Assembly (NCBI GenBank): GCA_014730065.1
Contig: WJIW01000603.1
Coordinates: forward strand, 1 to 33,751
DNA length: 33,751 nucleotides
Source: Armatimonadia bacterium
GTDB lineage: Bacteria; Armatimonadota; Zipacnadia; UBA1398
Reading direction: 5' to 3'
Below are positions 6,829 to 15,829 of this stretch, in pieces. The translations under genes and the position numbers were made by a program. The notes beneath the pieces are model-generated. The model saw only the letters and a list, made by a program, of their open reading frames with translations. It ran no database searches and was not told the DNA's origin. Position 1 is the first letter of the stretch. Each line of letters starts with the position of its first letter.

Positions 6829-9498
6829 TCACATCCCGTCGCGCACATAGGCCAGCGGGAGCCGCACGAAGGTGATCGTCTCGTAGGGGCTCCCCTGACC
6901 CTTCTCGTATAGCAGGCCCACCGAGCCATCGGGCAGCACCGTGAGGCACGAGTAGGCCGAGGGGCCGGGGTGCACGAGCTTCGAGAAGGCCCATGTTGCG
7001 CCCTCGTCGTCGCTCAGGCGGACGGTCATCTCTACCCGCCCCTCGGTGGAGGCGGGGTTGGAGAACAGCACCCGCCGGTCGCCCGTGTCCGAAGGCTCGT
7101 AACGGATCAGCGAAGCCTGGCAGTGGGGCTCGGGAAGCGCCGGGTCCTCCTCGATGGCGGACCACGTGTCCCCGCCGTCATCGCTGGTGGCGATCATCCG
7201 CTGATCCGTTGGCAGCGTTCCGCCGTGGGTGCGCATATTGAGCAGCAGGGAGCCGTCGGTGCGCTCGATGACCTGGCATTCGTTGGTGCCATCCTCGGTC
7301 CGGCCACCGAGTTGCCACGACCCGCCGCCGTCGTCGGAGTAGATGGCGTGGGAGAAGTACCCGTCGGGGCCCTGGTGGTCGCAGGGGATGACCAGCCGGC
7401 CCTCATACGGCGGCACGCGCATCTGGATCCCCATTCCGGGGCCCGTAGCGTACCAGGTCCACTCGGGCCGCTTGGTGTCGGCGGTCAGCTCCCTGGGCGT
7501 ATCCCAGCTCAGCCCCTCGTCCTGGCTCCGGGTAACCCACACCGTCCGGGTGCCTTCGCTGGTGCCCCGAACGATCTCATGCTCCGAATCCTGGCCCAAG
7601 TTGTGGGTCAGCAGCAGCCACAGGGTGCCGGTCTCCCTATCCTCCACGATGCATGGATTGCCGCAGGTGTTGCCGCGATCACTCCACACGACCTGCTGAG
7701 GTGACCAGGTGCGTCCCCCGTCGGTGGAGCGCCGGAGGAGCAGGTCGATGTCGCCGCTGTCCGATAGCCCATCGGCCCGCCCCTCGCAGAAGGCGAGAAC
7801 CGTGCCGTCGGAAGTGGTGTAGAGGGCCGGGATGCGGTAGATGGCGTAGCCCCGCTGGCCGGAGATGAAGAGCGGCTCCTGGCGCGGCTTCAGGGTAGCG
7901 GCTTGCTGATCCAGGTCGATGAGCCGGAAACGCACGGCGATGACCGAGGGTGGCGCCCCCGCCTTCAGCGGCGCGTACGTTACCGCCACAAAGCTGCCAT
8001 CGGGCAGCCGCTCCAGACCCGCGTATCCCGTGTCCGCCGGCTTCCCGTAGCTGGTGAGCAGCCGGGCCCGGTACTCCCCCTCCCGCCCCTCGACCAGATC
8101 ATCGAACCGGCCCACCCATACCACGAAGTCGCCCCGGGTGGGGCTGTCCTGCGCCATGTCCCGGAAAGTGATGAGCAGCCGGCCATCCTCGGCGTACCGC
8201 GGCATGTGGCGGTCGCCTGTGAGGCTCGCCGGTAGCTCCACGGGGGCGGTCCACGTCTCGCCTTCGTCATCACTGAAGCTAATGAGAGAGTTGTACCGGC
8301 GCGAGTTCTCCCGGATCAGCATGGCGATCCGCTCGCCATCGGGCGACTTCACCACGGCTGGCTCGCAGGGCCGCCCGGCGGGGTAGCGCAGAACGACCTC
8401 CTCCGGCTCCCACGTGAGGCCCCCGTCACGAGAGACGCTCTGGCGGATCGTCCAGTCGTCATCATCCCGGCTGTGGTAGACCGCCAGGAGCCGTCCGCCG
8501 GAGATGGGTACGATGGTGTTGGGAGCCACCACACAGTGAAGGCCATTTGGCTGGAGGGGCGTCCAGGTCTCGCCGCCGTCCTCGGAGACGGCCTGGCGCA
8601 TCACCCGGTCGTCGGTCCGACCGCCCTCCATGATGATGAGCCGCTCCACCCCGTCGGGGCCGATGAGCCGGTGAATGGACGGGCAGTTGTTGGCCGTGCT
8701 CCAGTTGTCCGGCACCGGCAGCCGGTCGGACCAGGTCTCGCCGCCGTCATCGCTTCGCTTGAGCACCGCCGCTGGGCCGCCGTGCCCCAGGGGATAAGTC
8801 GTGTAGATCGTCCGGACATCGCCCATCAGGACCGTGGTCGGGTGGCCCAGGTACTGGCCCGGCACATGGTCGACGACGACCTGCTTCCGGGAGTCGAAGG
8901 CCAGGTCGATCTGGGGTATGGAGAAGCGTGTGGGCTGACTGCGCTCGGGCACGGGCTCGGTCATGTTCCCCTCCGCTCTGAAGTCGGTCACGCGCATGGT
9001 GGCTCGCCAGGGCCGCAGTCCGACGGAGCCGATGGCCGCGGAGCCGATCTCGTGCTGGACGATCCGCTCGCCATCGATGTAGATGGCCAGCACCTCGCCG
9101 CGGCGGGCGGCGGTCAGGCGGAAGTACTCGTCTTCATCGACCGACGGGAGGTCCTCCAGCATGATCGTCGGGCCGCCGAAGAGCGGCCCTTCGATGAAGG
9201 GATGACCCGTCCGGCCCTCCAGCCCGAAGTGGCTGGCGCCGAGAGCCAAGCTCGCCGCGCTGCCCCCGAGACCGGTGACCGACAGCCGGGCGGTGACGGT
9301 GAAGTCGCCCTCCCCGACGTCCAAGCCACCCCATAGGTAGTTGTTTGTGCCCGAGCACACCAGGGCGCCGCCCCGCTGCTGCCACGGTGCGCCCTCGGCC
9401 CGGACGAGTAGTGGCTCTCCGTCTTGAACGAAGACGGCTGGCCCTGCGAAGGCGGGCACACAGCATAGCGCTAACGCGATGGACAGAATGGCACGCAT
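6829..9498 (-). CDS. Secreted tandem-propeller sialidase (GH33-like)
   Basis: 889 residues with a signal peptide (MRAILSIALALCCVPAFA, cleavage near 18-19). The start is chosen at 9498 because GGAGG lies 7 bases upstream and the signal peptide then begins the protein. A beta-sandwich-like region (about 35-178) is followed by two sialidase-type beta-propellers. The first (about 215-525) has four Asp boxes (about 247, 303, 354, 407) but no RIP motif. The second (about 545-885) has YRIPAL with Arg555, CEGRAD (571-576), five Asp boxes (about 589, 656, 719, 770, 827), an NECQVIE segment (Glu740), NMRT with Arg756, a third Arg candidate at 821 or 827, and AYSCLTVLPDGS with the likely nucleophile Tyr849. 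The second propeller therefore carries the GH33 exo-sialidase set. The first may be a binding or degenerate domain. It would release terminal sialic or other nonulosonic acids. Probably first gene of an operon with the UroD-like gene. Confidence 0.9.
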   Translation of the reverse strand: MRAILSIALALCCVPAFAGPAVFVQDGEPLLVRAEGAPWQQRGGALVCSGTNNYLWGGLDVGEGDFTVTARLSVTGLGGSAASLALGASHFGLEGRTGHPFIEGPLFGGPTIMLEDLPSVDEDEYFRLTAARRGEVLAIYIDGERIVQHEIGSAAIGSVGLRPWRATMRVTDFRAEGNMTEPVPERSQPTRFSIPQIDLAFDSRKQVVVDHVPGQYLGHPTTVLMGDVRTIYTTYPLGHGGPAAVLKRSDDGGETWSDRLPVPDNWSTANNCPSIHRLIGPDGVERLIIMEGGRTDDRVMRQAVSEDGGETWTPLQPNGLHCVVAPNTIVPISGGRLLAVYHSRDDDDWTIRQSVSRDGGLTWEPEEVVLRYPAGRPCEPAVVKSPDGERIAMLIRENSRRYNSLISFSDDEGETWTAPVELPASLTGDRHMPRYAEDGRLLITFRDMAQDSPTRGDFVVWVGRFDDLVEGREGEYRARLLTSYGKPADTGYAGLERLPDGSFVAVTYAPLKAGAPPSVIAVRFRLIDLDQQAATLKPRQEPLFISGQRGYAIYRIPALYTTSDGTVLAFCEGRADGLSDSGDIDLLLRRSTDGGRTWSPQQVVWSDRGNTCGNPCIVEDRETGTLWLLLTHNLGQDSEHEIVRGTSEGTRTVWVTRSQDEGLSWDTPRELTADTKRPEWTWYATGPGMGIQMRVPPYEGRLVIPCDHQGPDGYFSHAIYSDDGGGSWQLGGRTEDGTNECQVIERTDGSLLLNMRTHGGTLPTDQRMIATSDDGGDTWSAIEEDPALPEPHCQASLIRYEPSDTGDRRVLFSNPASTEGRVEMTVRLSDDEGATWAFSKLVHPGPSAYSCLTVLPDGSVGLLYEKGQGSPYETITFVRLPLAYVRDGM

Positions 9499-9666
9499 GG
9501 ACGCCTCCTCGTCCCGGTGGTTCGCGCGGGCGGCCCCGAGACCCTCGCCCTTGCAGGTAAGCTCTGGTACCGTTCGGAACACTTATCGGGAGTCTAGGGT
9601 TACCAGCGAGGTGGAGGATCGCGTGGTCTGAGGCAACCCAGCGCCGGCGGGGACGGGGGGACATTC

Positions 9667-12060
9667 GTGTCCGGTCGAGCTGAGGCGCAATCGGGCGAGA
9701 GGCAGTCCAATCACACCGAGGCGTCACCGCGCGAGCCTGAGCCGAGATCTCGGCGCGTCGACCTCGCCCTGGAGGCTGCCGGGGCGGGGATCGTCAGTCA
9801 CCACCTGCCCACCGGTGAGCTGCTCGCCGATGAGCGCGCCGCCGGCATCCTGGGCCACCCGCGCGAGGGCCTCCCCACATCGATCGAAGGCTGGTGGGAG
9901 CTAACCCATCCCGACGATATCGAGCAATGCCGCGGCAGCCTGGATGCCCACCTACGGGGCGAGACTTCCAGCTACTACTGCGAGACCCGCATGGGCGACG
10001 CCCAGGGCCAGTACCGCTGGATCTCGATCCGCGGCAGGATCACCGAGCGCGATGAGGCCGGCCAGCCCACGCGGGTGGACGGCATCGTCATCGACATCGA
10101 TGAAGAGAAGCGCCGTGCCGCCCTGACCGACACCCACGGCCAGGTAATCCGGGGACTGACGCAAGGGTACTGGCACGTGGACCGCGACGGCCGGACGGTG
10201 GCAGCCAACCCGGCTATGACCGAGATGCTCGGCGTGGCTGAGGATGCGCTCCGGGGCGGGCCCTTCTGGGAATACGTAGCACCCGAGCTTCGCGACCAGA
10301 CCGAGGAGCTTTGGAGCCGGCGCTCCGCCGGGACCGCCGAGCGCCATCCGAGCGTTCTCGTACATGCGAGCGGCGACAGGGTGGAGGTGGAGATGAGCGC
10401 CCTCCCTCTCTTCGACGCCGCCGGCGAATTCGATGGAGCCGTCGCCCTGGTCACCGACGTTACCGAGCGCAACGCCGCCGAGCGCGAGCTAAGGGACCGG
10501 GAGCGCGCACTCGAGCAGCTCGTCGAGCAGATCCCCTACCCCATGCAGGTGCTCGACACCGACGGCACTGCCGTCATGGTCAATCAGGCCTTCCTGACCA
10601 CCTTCGGCATCGACTCCGCCGAGCGGGTCATCGGCAAGTACAACGCCCACACCGATCCCCTGATCGACCATGTCGGCCTCAGGGAGGACGTTCTGCGGGC
10701 CTTCGCCGGAGAAGTGCCCCCATGCAGGGAGTTCATGCTGGAGCTGAGCGAGCCGGCGCGCAAGTTCGGGGCCAAGCGCGACGGGAGACTCTACATGGAG
10801 ATCACCCTCTTCCCCGTGCTCGACGAGAGCAGCCAGGTGCGCCAGGTGGTCACCATCTGGCGCGACCTGACCGCCGAGAAGCGCGCCAGGGAGGAGCAGC
10901 GACTCGCCGAGAGACAAGCCGAGCGCTCCCAGAGACTGGAGAGCCTGGGAGTCCTCGCCGGCGGCGTGGCCCACGACTTCAATAACATCCTCGCCGCCAT
11001 CCTGGGCTATGCCGAGATCACCGCCGAGAGACTCTCCGATGACGGGCCCGCCAAAGCCAACCTCGAGGAGATCATGAATGCCGCCGAGCGCGCCGGACAG
11101 CTCAGCCGGCAGATCCTGGATTTCACCCGCAAGGGGGATGAGGAGCGCAGGGAGCTGAAGCTCCAGCCCATCCTGAAGGAGACCGTCCGGCTGCTGAGCG
11201 CGACTCTGCGAGCGGCCGTGGAGATCCGCGAGCGAATCGATCCCCACGTGGGCCCCGTGCTAGGCGATGCCAGCCGGCTCCATCAGGTGGTCCTCAACCT
11301 CTGCACGAATGCCCGCCAGGCGATCGTCGGCCCCCATGGCACTATCGAGGTGGGTCTGGGCGAATGGACCTCCGGCGACGCCCTCGAGCAGGGCCGGCCG
11401 CCGCTGCCCCCCGGCCGGTACGCGCACATCTGGGTCTCCGACACAGGCTGCGGCATGTCGGCCCAGGTCCTCGAGTCCATCTTCGAGCCCTTCTACACCA
11501 CCAAACACGCGAGCCAAGGCTCGGGGATGGGGCTGGCGATGGCTCAAGGCATCGTCCAGATGCACGAGGGCCTGATAACCGTGGAGAGTGCTGTGGGCAC
11601 CGGGTCCACCTTCCATGTGTACCTACCGATCCACGAGCCGGGCCGGAGCCAGGGCGCGGGACGGCGCGACGGTCGGGTGCCCGAGGGGGACGGCCAGCAC
11701 ATTCTATTGGTCGACGACGATGAGACCATCCTCAGCGCCCTGCAGCCGATCCTCAGCCTCCTTGGCTACCGCGTCACCGCCCGCTCCGACCCCAAGGAGG
11801 CTCTCGCCGACTTCTCGGCATACCCCGGCGAGTTCGATCTGGTCCTTACCGACCAGCTCATGCCCGACATGCTGGGCTCCGAGCTGGCCGCGGAGATCCA
11901 CGAGGCCCGGCCCGAGCTACCCGTCATCCTCCTGACGGGCTACGCGCGGGAGCTGACTGTCGACGAGATCGCCGCAAGCCACCTACGCGCGCTGCTCCAG
12001 AAGCCCATCGCCAAGTCGGACCTGGCCAGGGCGGTCGCCGACGCCCTGGGCCGCGCCTAG
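9667..12060 (+). CDS. Soluble hybrid histidine kinase, PAS-PAS-PAS-HisKA-HATPase-REC
   Basis: 797 residues, GTG start with a GGGGGA-type ribosome binding site about 6 bases upstream. No membrane segment. Three PAS domains (about 32-148, 155-270, 278-402) precede a dimerisation/phosphoacceptor region with H-box GGVAHDFNN (His436), an N-box LNLCTNARQAI (543-553), G1 DTGCGM (592-597), F-box FEPFYTTK (606-613) and G2 GSGMGLAMAQG (618-628). A C-terminal receiver domain (about 677-797) has acidic residues in LLVDDDE (680-686), phospho-acceptor Asp729 in LVLTD and Lys779 in LLQKP. This is a cytoplasmic sensor in which phosphate would pass from His436 to Asp729 and then perhaps to an unlinked partner. 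No output response regulator lies next to it. It is divergent from the sialidase gene across a 168-base gap, so it may regulate it, but that is only positional. Confidence 0.93.
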   Translation: MSGRAEAQSGERQSNHTEASPREPEPRSRRVDLALEAAGAGIVSHHLPTGELLADERAAGILGHPREGLPTSIEGWWELTHPDDIEQCRGSLDAHLRGETSSYYCETRMGDAQGQYRWISIRGRITERDEAGQPTRVDGIVIDIDEEKRRAALTDTHGQVIRGLTQGYWHVDRDGRTVAANPAMTEMLGVAEDALRGGPFWEYVAPELRDQTEELWSRRSAGTAERHPSVLVHASGDRVEVEMSALPLFDAAGEFDGAVALVTDVTERNAAERELRDRERALEQLVEQIPYPMQVLDTDGTAVMVNQAFLTTFGIDSAERVIGKYNAHTDPLIDHVGLREDVLRAFAGEVPPCREFMLELSEPARKFGAKRDGRLYMEITLFPVLDESSQVRQVVTIWRDLTAEKRAREEQRLAERQAERSQRLESLGVLAGGVAHDFNNILAAILGYAEITAERLSDDGPAKANLEEIMNAAERAGQLSRQILDFTRKGDEERRELKLQPILKETVRLLSATLRAAVEIRERIDPHVGPVLGDASRLHQVVLNLCTNARQAIVGPHGTIEVGLGEWTSGDALEQGRPPLPPGRYAHIWVSDTGCGMSAQVLESIFEPFYTTKHASQGSGMGLAMAQGIVQMHEGLITVESAVGTGSTFHVYLPIHEPGRSQGAGRRDGRVPEGDGQHILLVDDDETILSALQPILSLLGYRVTARSDPKEALADFSAYPGEFDLVLTDQLMPDMLGSELAAEIHEARPELPVILLTGYARELTVDEIAASHLRALLQKPIAKSDLARAVADALGRA

Positions 12061-14297
12061 GGCCGCCATCCCTCGACGGTCTCCCCCGCCGCCAGCTCCA
12101 CAACCAGGTCGTCGCCATCGGGGACCACGGGCACCGACCACTCGCCCGCCCCACCGAAGCAATCGCGAATCCGTACCCGACCATCGCTGCCAGCGGTAAC
12201 CCGCACCCAAGTCGTGCGGCCTTCCTCCCTCCGCGCCGATACCCGGTGCCCGCCCTCGGCCCGCAGGTCCGCGAAGGAAGCATCGGCCCAGGAGTCCGGC
12301 ATCGAAGGGAAGATCCGTACCACCGAGCTGGAGGGATCCGAGGGGTCCGTCGACCAGGATTGCAGAAGCATCTCGTGCACGGCCTGGGCCGCCAGGAAGT
12401 TGCCCTCCAGGGTGAAGGGGCGGTACGTGAACCCCGAGTACCCCGAGCGAGTCTGGTCGCCGTTGACATGGAAGCCGTTGCGGAGGACAAAGGCACGCAC
12501 GAAGATCTCCAGGTTGTCCAAGGCCGCCTCCGGCTCTCCGGCACGGGCCCGCAAGCATGACATCCACGAGAAGCTGTACCCGACCCACGCCTGGGTACCC
12601 AGCTCGTCGTAACGGGCGTTCGTGGCCTCGATGATCCGGCGCTGGTCCTCCCCCGCCTCGACGTGTATGAGCCCGAAAGGGTGAATGGCCATACTATGCG
12701 ACAGGTGACGATGGGACTCCCGCACCGGCTCCCCCTCGGCGAACATCAGGCATCCGGTGCCGGGCTCGATCACGGGGCTACCCAGCCCATCGGCGGCGGC
12801 ACGCCACGAGGCCGCCTGGTCCGCCTCGCCCATCGCGCGAGCCATGGCGGACAGGGCCAGGAACAGAGCCTTCATGCAGGCGGAATCGTAGTTGCTGTTG
12901 GGCTCTAGCCAAGCGTCCAGTGAGTTGTCGTGGACCTCCGGCGACGACGACAGTGGCAACCGGAGCGTGCCCTCGGCGTCCGGCTCCAGCAGATCCAGCA
13001 GCGACCTGCCAATCTCCGAGCACCACGGGTACGCCCGGGTGCGAAGGAACACATCGTCGGCGGTGTAGAGCCAGTGCTGGTAGTACATCCAGCCGATCCA
13101 CGCCGCGTTGGTCGGCGACAAGCTGTACTGGGACCATCCCCCCAGCGGCGTGCCATCGAGAGCCATCACGCCCGGTATCGCGGCCCCGCTCGTACCGTAG
13201 AAGTCGCTGGCGAAACGGCGGAACTCGGGCAGAAGCTCCCACATGAACTCCAGGAAGACCCGCCCCTCCTCCCAGTGCCCCGCCGTCAGGTATGCGTGGT
13301 ACGTCATCTGGGTGTTGAGGTCGTGGTGGTAGTCGCCCTTCCACGGCGGTAGTCCCCCCGCATCGGCCGTCCATACCCCTTGCAGAGGCATCGGTGGGGC
13401 TCCCGGCCGCGAGGCCGCGCCGTGGAAGTACTGCACGAGGTAGTAGTGTCTCAGGATGTCATGATCGGGAACCCGAATCCATGACTCCGACCAGAAGGAC
13501 CGCCACCATTCACGATGGGGCCCGGCCATGGCCTCGTAGCCCTGCGACAGCGCCGCGTGCACGGTCTGCCAGGCCTGGCCCAGAACGTCGCGTCCCCCGC
13601 GAGACGCCGCTACCGTGGCTGCCACGAGCGTTCCCTCTGGCGTATCGCGCCATGCCACCATGCCTACGTACATAAGGTCCAACGCACCCTCTTGAGTGTA
13701 CCACCGGCTGGAGGGGCCACTGCCTAGGTCGGCGGGAGGGTACTCCAGAACATCCACCGAAGCCGGCGGCTCGATTCGCACCTCGCCCAGGGGCGCGCCC
13801 GGGATGTACATCAGAGCCACGGGCTGGTCGGCGGAGTAGAAGCAGCGCAAGGCGTGGCCCGACGACATGAGCGCGCTCGCCTCAGCGGTGGCAAGGTGCA
13901 GCCGAAAGGTCTCCAGATGCCTCTCGCCCAGGTCGATCTCCACCCGCCCGGCGGGGATCTTCGTCGGGTGAGGCACCGAGCCGTAGGGGGCGTCGAAGAG
14001 CCGGTTGATCTCGGCCTGATCGCCTTCGGCCACGAGCCTCTGGAGCGTGCTCCAGGTCCACCCCTCGGTCTGCGTCACCTCGGCCGGGCGCAAGTCCCAC
14101 AGGTCGCCCCGATCGAGGGAGAGCCGGAGCGTGGATCCCTCGCCCCACAGCAGCCCACCCAGCAGCCCATTGCCCAAGGGGATCGCCTCGTCCCAGGTCG
14201 TGATCGGGGCATCGAGGACAAGATCCAGGTCCGCCGGGGGCAGGTAAGCTTCATCGGCGGCGCCCAGCAGTAGCAGAGGGATCAGCGCGGACGGCAT
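12057..14297 (-). CDS. GH95-family glycoside hydrolase (alpha-L-fucosidase-like)
   Basis: 746 residues with a short hydrophobic N-terminus (MPSALIPLLLLGAADE) that may be a signal peptide. The start at 14297 has AAGGAG 8 bases upstream. GH95 hallmarks: WDEAIPLGNGLLGGLLWG (35-52), LDRGDLWDLR (61-70), an (alpha/alpha)6-barrel region with HHDLNTQMTY (324-333), SSPE (451-454, candidate acid Glu454), HRHLSHSMAIHP (529-540) and LEGNFLAAQAVHEMLLQS (630-647). Expected role: exo-cleavage of terminal alpha-L-fucose (or L-galactose in some members) from extracellular glycans. In the usual family motif NxNTQMNYW the first Asn is Asp here (Asp326), and the usual D(A/G)NFG Asp is Glu (Glu631), so specificity or rate may differ. 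Its stop overlaps the convergent kinase stop within one CTAG. Family assignment is firm; substrate is inferred. Confidence 0.88.
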   Translation of the reverse strand: MPSALIPLLLLGAADEAYLPPADLDLVLDAPITTWDEAIPLGNGLLGGLLWGEGSTLRLSLDRGDLWDLRPAEVTQTEGWTWSTLQRLVAEGDQAEINRLFDAPYGSVPHPTKIPAGRVEIDLGERHLETFRLHLATAEASALMSSGHALRCFYSADQPVALMYIPGAPLGEVRIEPPASVDVLEYPPADLGSGPSSRWYTQEGALDLMYVGMVAWRDTPEGTLVAATVAASRGGRDVLGQAWQTVHAALSQGYEAMAGPHREWWRSFWSESWIRVPDHDILRHYYLVQYFHGAASRPGAPPMPLQGVWTADAGGLPPWKGDYHHDLNTQMTYHAYLTAGHWEEGRVFLEFMWELLPEFRRFASDFYGTSGAAIPGVMALDGTPLGGWSQYSLSPTNAAWIGWMYYQHWLYTADDVFLRTRAYPWCSEIGRSLLDLLEPDAEGTLRLPLSSSPEVHDNSLDAWLEPNSNYDSACMKALFLALSAMARAMGEADQAASWRAAADGLGSPVIEPGTGCLMFAEGEPVRESHRHLSHSMAIHPFGLIHVEAGEDQRRIIEATNARYDELGTQAWVGYSFSWMSCLRARAGEPEAALDNLEIFVRAFVLRNGFHVNGDQTRSGYSGFTYRPFTLEGNFLAAQAVHEMLLQSWSTDPSDPSSSVVRIFPSMPDSWADASFADLRAEGGHRVSARREEGRTTWVRVTAGSDGRVRIRDCFGGAGEWSVPVVPDGDDLVVELAAGETVEGWRP

Positions 14298-14393
14298 GGC
14301 GACACTCCTTACGCGAGCGATGCAGGCGGGTACTTCGGGCAGGAGGAACGGTGCAACCTCCCTCAAGCCTCACAGACCGCCTAAGGAGATCCC

Positions 14394-15455
14394 ATGCGCA
14401 AAGCAGTCCCCTGGCTCATCGCCCTCAGCGCCGTCGCCCTTCTCATCGCCGGCTGGCAGACCGCCCGCGACACCACCCTCGTCACCGTTCGGACCGCCGA
14501 CGAGCTGCTCCGCGAGGTCCCCCATGCCGCCGGCCGCACCATTGTCCTGGCCCCCGGCGTCTATACCATCGAAGAAACCCTGGACCTGAGCGGTCAGAAC
14601 CACGTCAACCTGCGCGGGTCGGGCTGGAACACTACCATCAAGAAGCTCGGGCCCGGCCCCGCGATCCTCCTCGAGGAGAGCCAGTTCACCGTCATCGAGG
14701 ACCTGCTGATCGGTGGCGGCGAGGGAGCCGACGTGGGCATCCTCTACCGCGGCTATAGCAGCTCCAACATCATCGCCCACTGCCGCATCACGGGGTTCGA
14801 GGAGAGTGGCGTCCGCTACGAGGGTACCGCCGAGAAGCCCATGTCCACCAACACCCTCCGGGACTGCCATTTCATCGACAACCGCGGGACCCAGCTCCAC
14901 TCCCTCTGGAACAACGACTTCTACATCATGGGGAACCAGTTCGGGCGCTGGCGACACGTGCCCAGAGTGGGCTGCCACCTGGAGCACTCGTCGGCGGGGA
15001 GCTATACCCTCAACTACCATTGGGACAACGAGATCGGCCTGTGGCTCGGGCCGGGCTCGGACTACAACCGAATCGAGAACAACCGCCTGGAGGAGAGTCG
15101 CACCCATGGGCTGCTCATCGGCAACCCCGAGGAGCCCGACCAGTGGAACCGCTACAACACCATCACCGGCAACACCATCCACACCAACTCCAAGGAGAAC
15201 TGGCGCGGATACGCCGCCGTCCTCGCCTACGATGCCCATGACACCATCTTCAGCTCGAACCAGATCTTCAGTTGGTATCCGCCGGAGACGCAGCATCGCG
15301 AGGGGCTAGTGCTGGAGCGGGGCAGCTTCGACTGGATCGTGACAGGGAACATCATGCGCCACCAGAGCGAGCTGGCGATCCGCGCCCTCCCCGACCACGG
15401 CCATCTGATCAAAGATAACCTCATCGACACCGAGCCGTGGGAGGCCCCGGAATGA
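14394..15455 (+). CDS. Right-handed parallel beta-helix protein, exported or membrane-anchored
   Basis: 353 residues, start ATG with AAGGAGAT 5 bases upstream. An N-terminal hydrophobic stretch (about 4-20) is a signal peptide or anchor. The rest shows the beta-helix pattern seen in pectate-lyase-like and NosD-like proteins: VTVRTADELLREVPHAAGRTI then LAPGVYTIEETLDLSG (about 51-66), followed by repeating short strands with N/T ladders such as YNTITGNTIHTN and DTIFSSNQIFSW. Such proteins bind or cleave polysaccharides. No catalytic triad can be assigned by eye. It is divergent from the GH95 gene (96-base gap), so the two may share control and substrate. A hairpin follows the stop codon. Confidence 0.75.
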   Translation: MRKAVPWLIALSAVALLIAGWQTARDTTLVTVRTADELLREVPHAAGRTIVLAPGVYTIEETLDLSGQNHVNLRGSGWNTTIKKLGPGPAILLEESQFTVIEDLLIGGGEGADVGILYRGYSSSNIIAHCRITGFEESGVRYEGTAEKPMSTNTLRDCHFIDNRGTQLHSLWNNDFYIMGNQFGRWRHVPRVGCHLEHSSAGSYTLNYHWDNEIGLWLGPGSDYNRIENNRLEESRTHGLLIGNPEEPDQWNRYNTITGNTIHTNSKENWRGYAAVLAYDAHDTIFSSNQIFSWYPPETQHREGLVLERGSFDWIVTGNIMRHQSELAIRALPDHGHLIKDNLIDTEPWEAPE

Positions 15456-15459
15456 CGAC

Positions 15460-15485
15460 GGGCCCGTCGCCGTAGCGACGGACCC
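15460..15485 (+). terminator. GC-rich hairpin between convergent genes
   Basis: Stem of 11 pairs with one mismatch (15460-15470 with 15475-15485) closed by a CGTA tetraloop, starting 5 bases after the stop of the beta-helix gene. There is no U tract on either side, so intrinsic termination is not assured. The structure reads the same way for the convergent YjfB-like gene. Confidence 0.55.
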
Positions 15486-15515
15486 GCCCTCCAAAGCCTG
15501 GCGCACCCTCCGTGG

Positions 15516-15731
15516 TCATGCCGTGATGTCGATGTTCCGCCCTAGGTGCGGCACACGCATCGCATGGGATGGGGTGTGGTTCACCTGGGGGAGGGACTCG
15601 AGCAGGGCCGCGGCTTGCCCCTTGGCCAGGTCCATGGACTTCTTGAGGGTGGACGTGGTGGCTTCGGCTTGCACGCGCTGCTGGGCCTGGGCCATCGAGA
15701 GTGCCGCGATCGACGAGATCATTCCCTCCAT
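15516..15731 (-). CDS. YjfB-family small putative motility protein
   Basis: 71 residues. The pattern of a short N-terminal helix (SSIAALSMAQAQQRV), a central STLKKSMDLAKGQAAALLESL and a C-terminal HLGRNIDITA matches the YjfB-type 'putative motility protein' family, whose members often end in a HLG-N-(I/V)-D motif. The function is not established; a link to flagellar motility is only by family name and occurrence. No flagellar gene is present in this window, so this is an orphan copy. An AAGGGGG stretch 7 bases before the ATG may serve as ribosome binding site, and an extended -10 promoter lies just upstream. Confidence 0.8.
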   Translation of the reverse strand: MEGMISSIAALSMAQAQQRVQAEATTSTLKKSMDLAKGQAAALLESLPQVNHTPSHAMRVPHLGRNIDITA

Positions 15732-15760
15732 GGAACGACCCCCTTTCGGGTTACCCTTTC

Positions 15761-15769
15761 AGTATAGCA
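15761..15769 (-). promoter_or_regulatory. Extended -10 promoter of the YjfB-like gene
   Basis: TGCTATACT on the minus strand (15769-15761) is an extended -10 element (TGnTATAMT-like) in otherwise GC-rich DNA. No -35 is recognisable, as is common for extended -10 promoters. It would give a leader of about 20-25 bases before the ATG at 15731. Confidence 0.5.
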
Positions 15770-15829
15770 TACGAGGATTCCTTGGCCACGGGGGCCTGTG
15801 CCCGCCCGCCCCGGCGCCCCGGGGCTGGC

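Noticed and set aside
7100-8800. Repeated S-D-G-T-W coding blocks seen as possible DNA repeats
   Set aside because: They are Asp-box protein motifs of the sialidase propellers, not nucleotide repeats or a CRISPR array.
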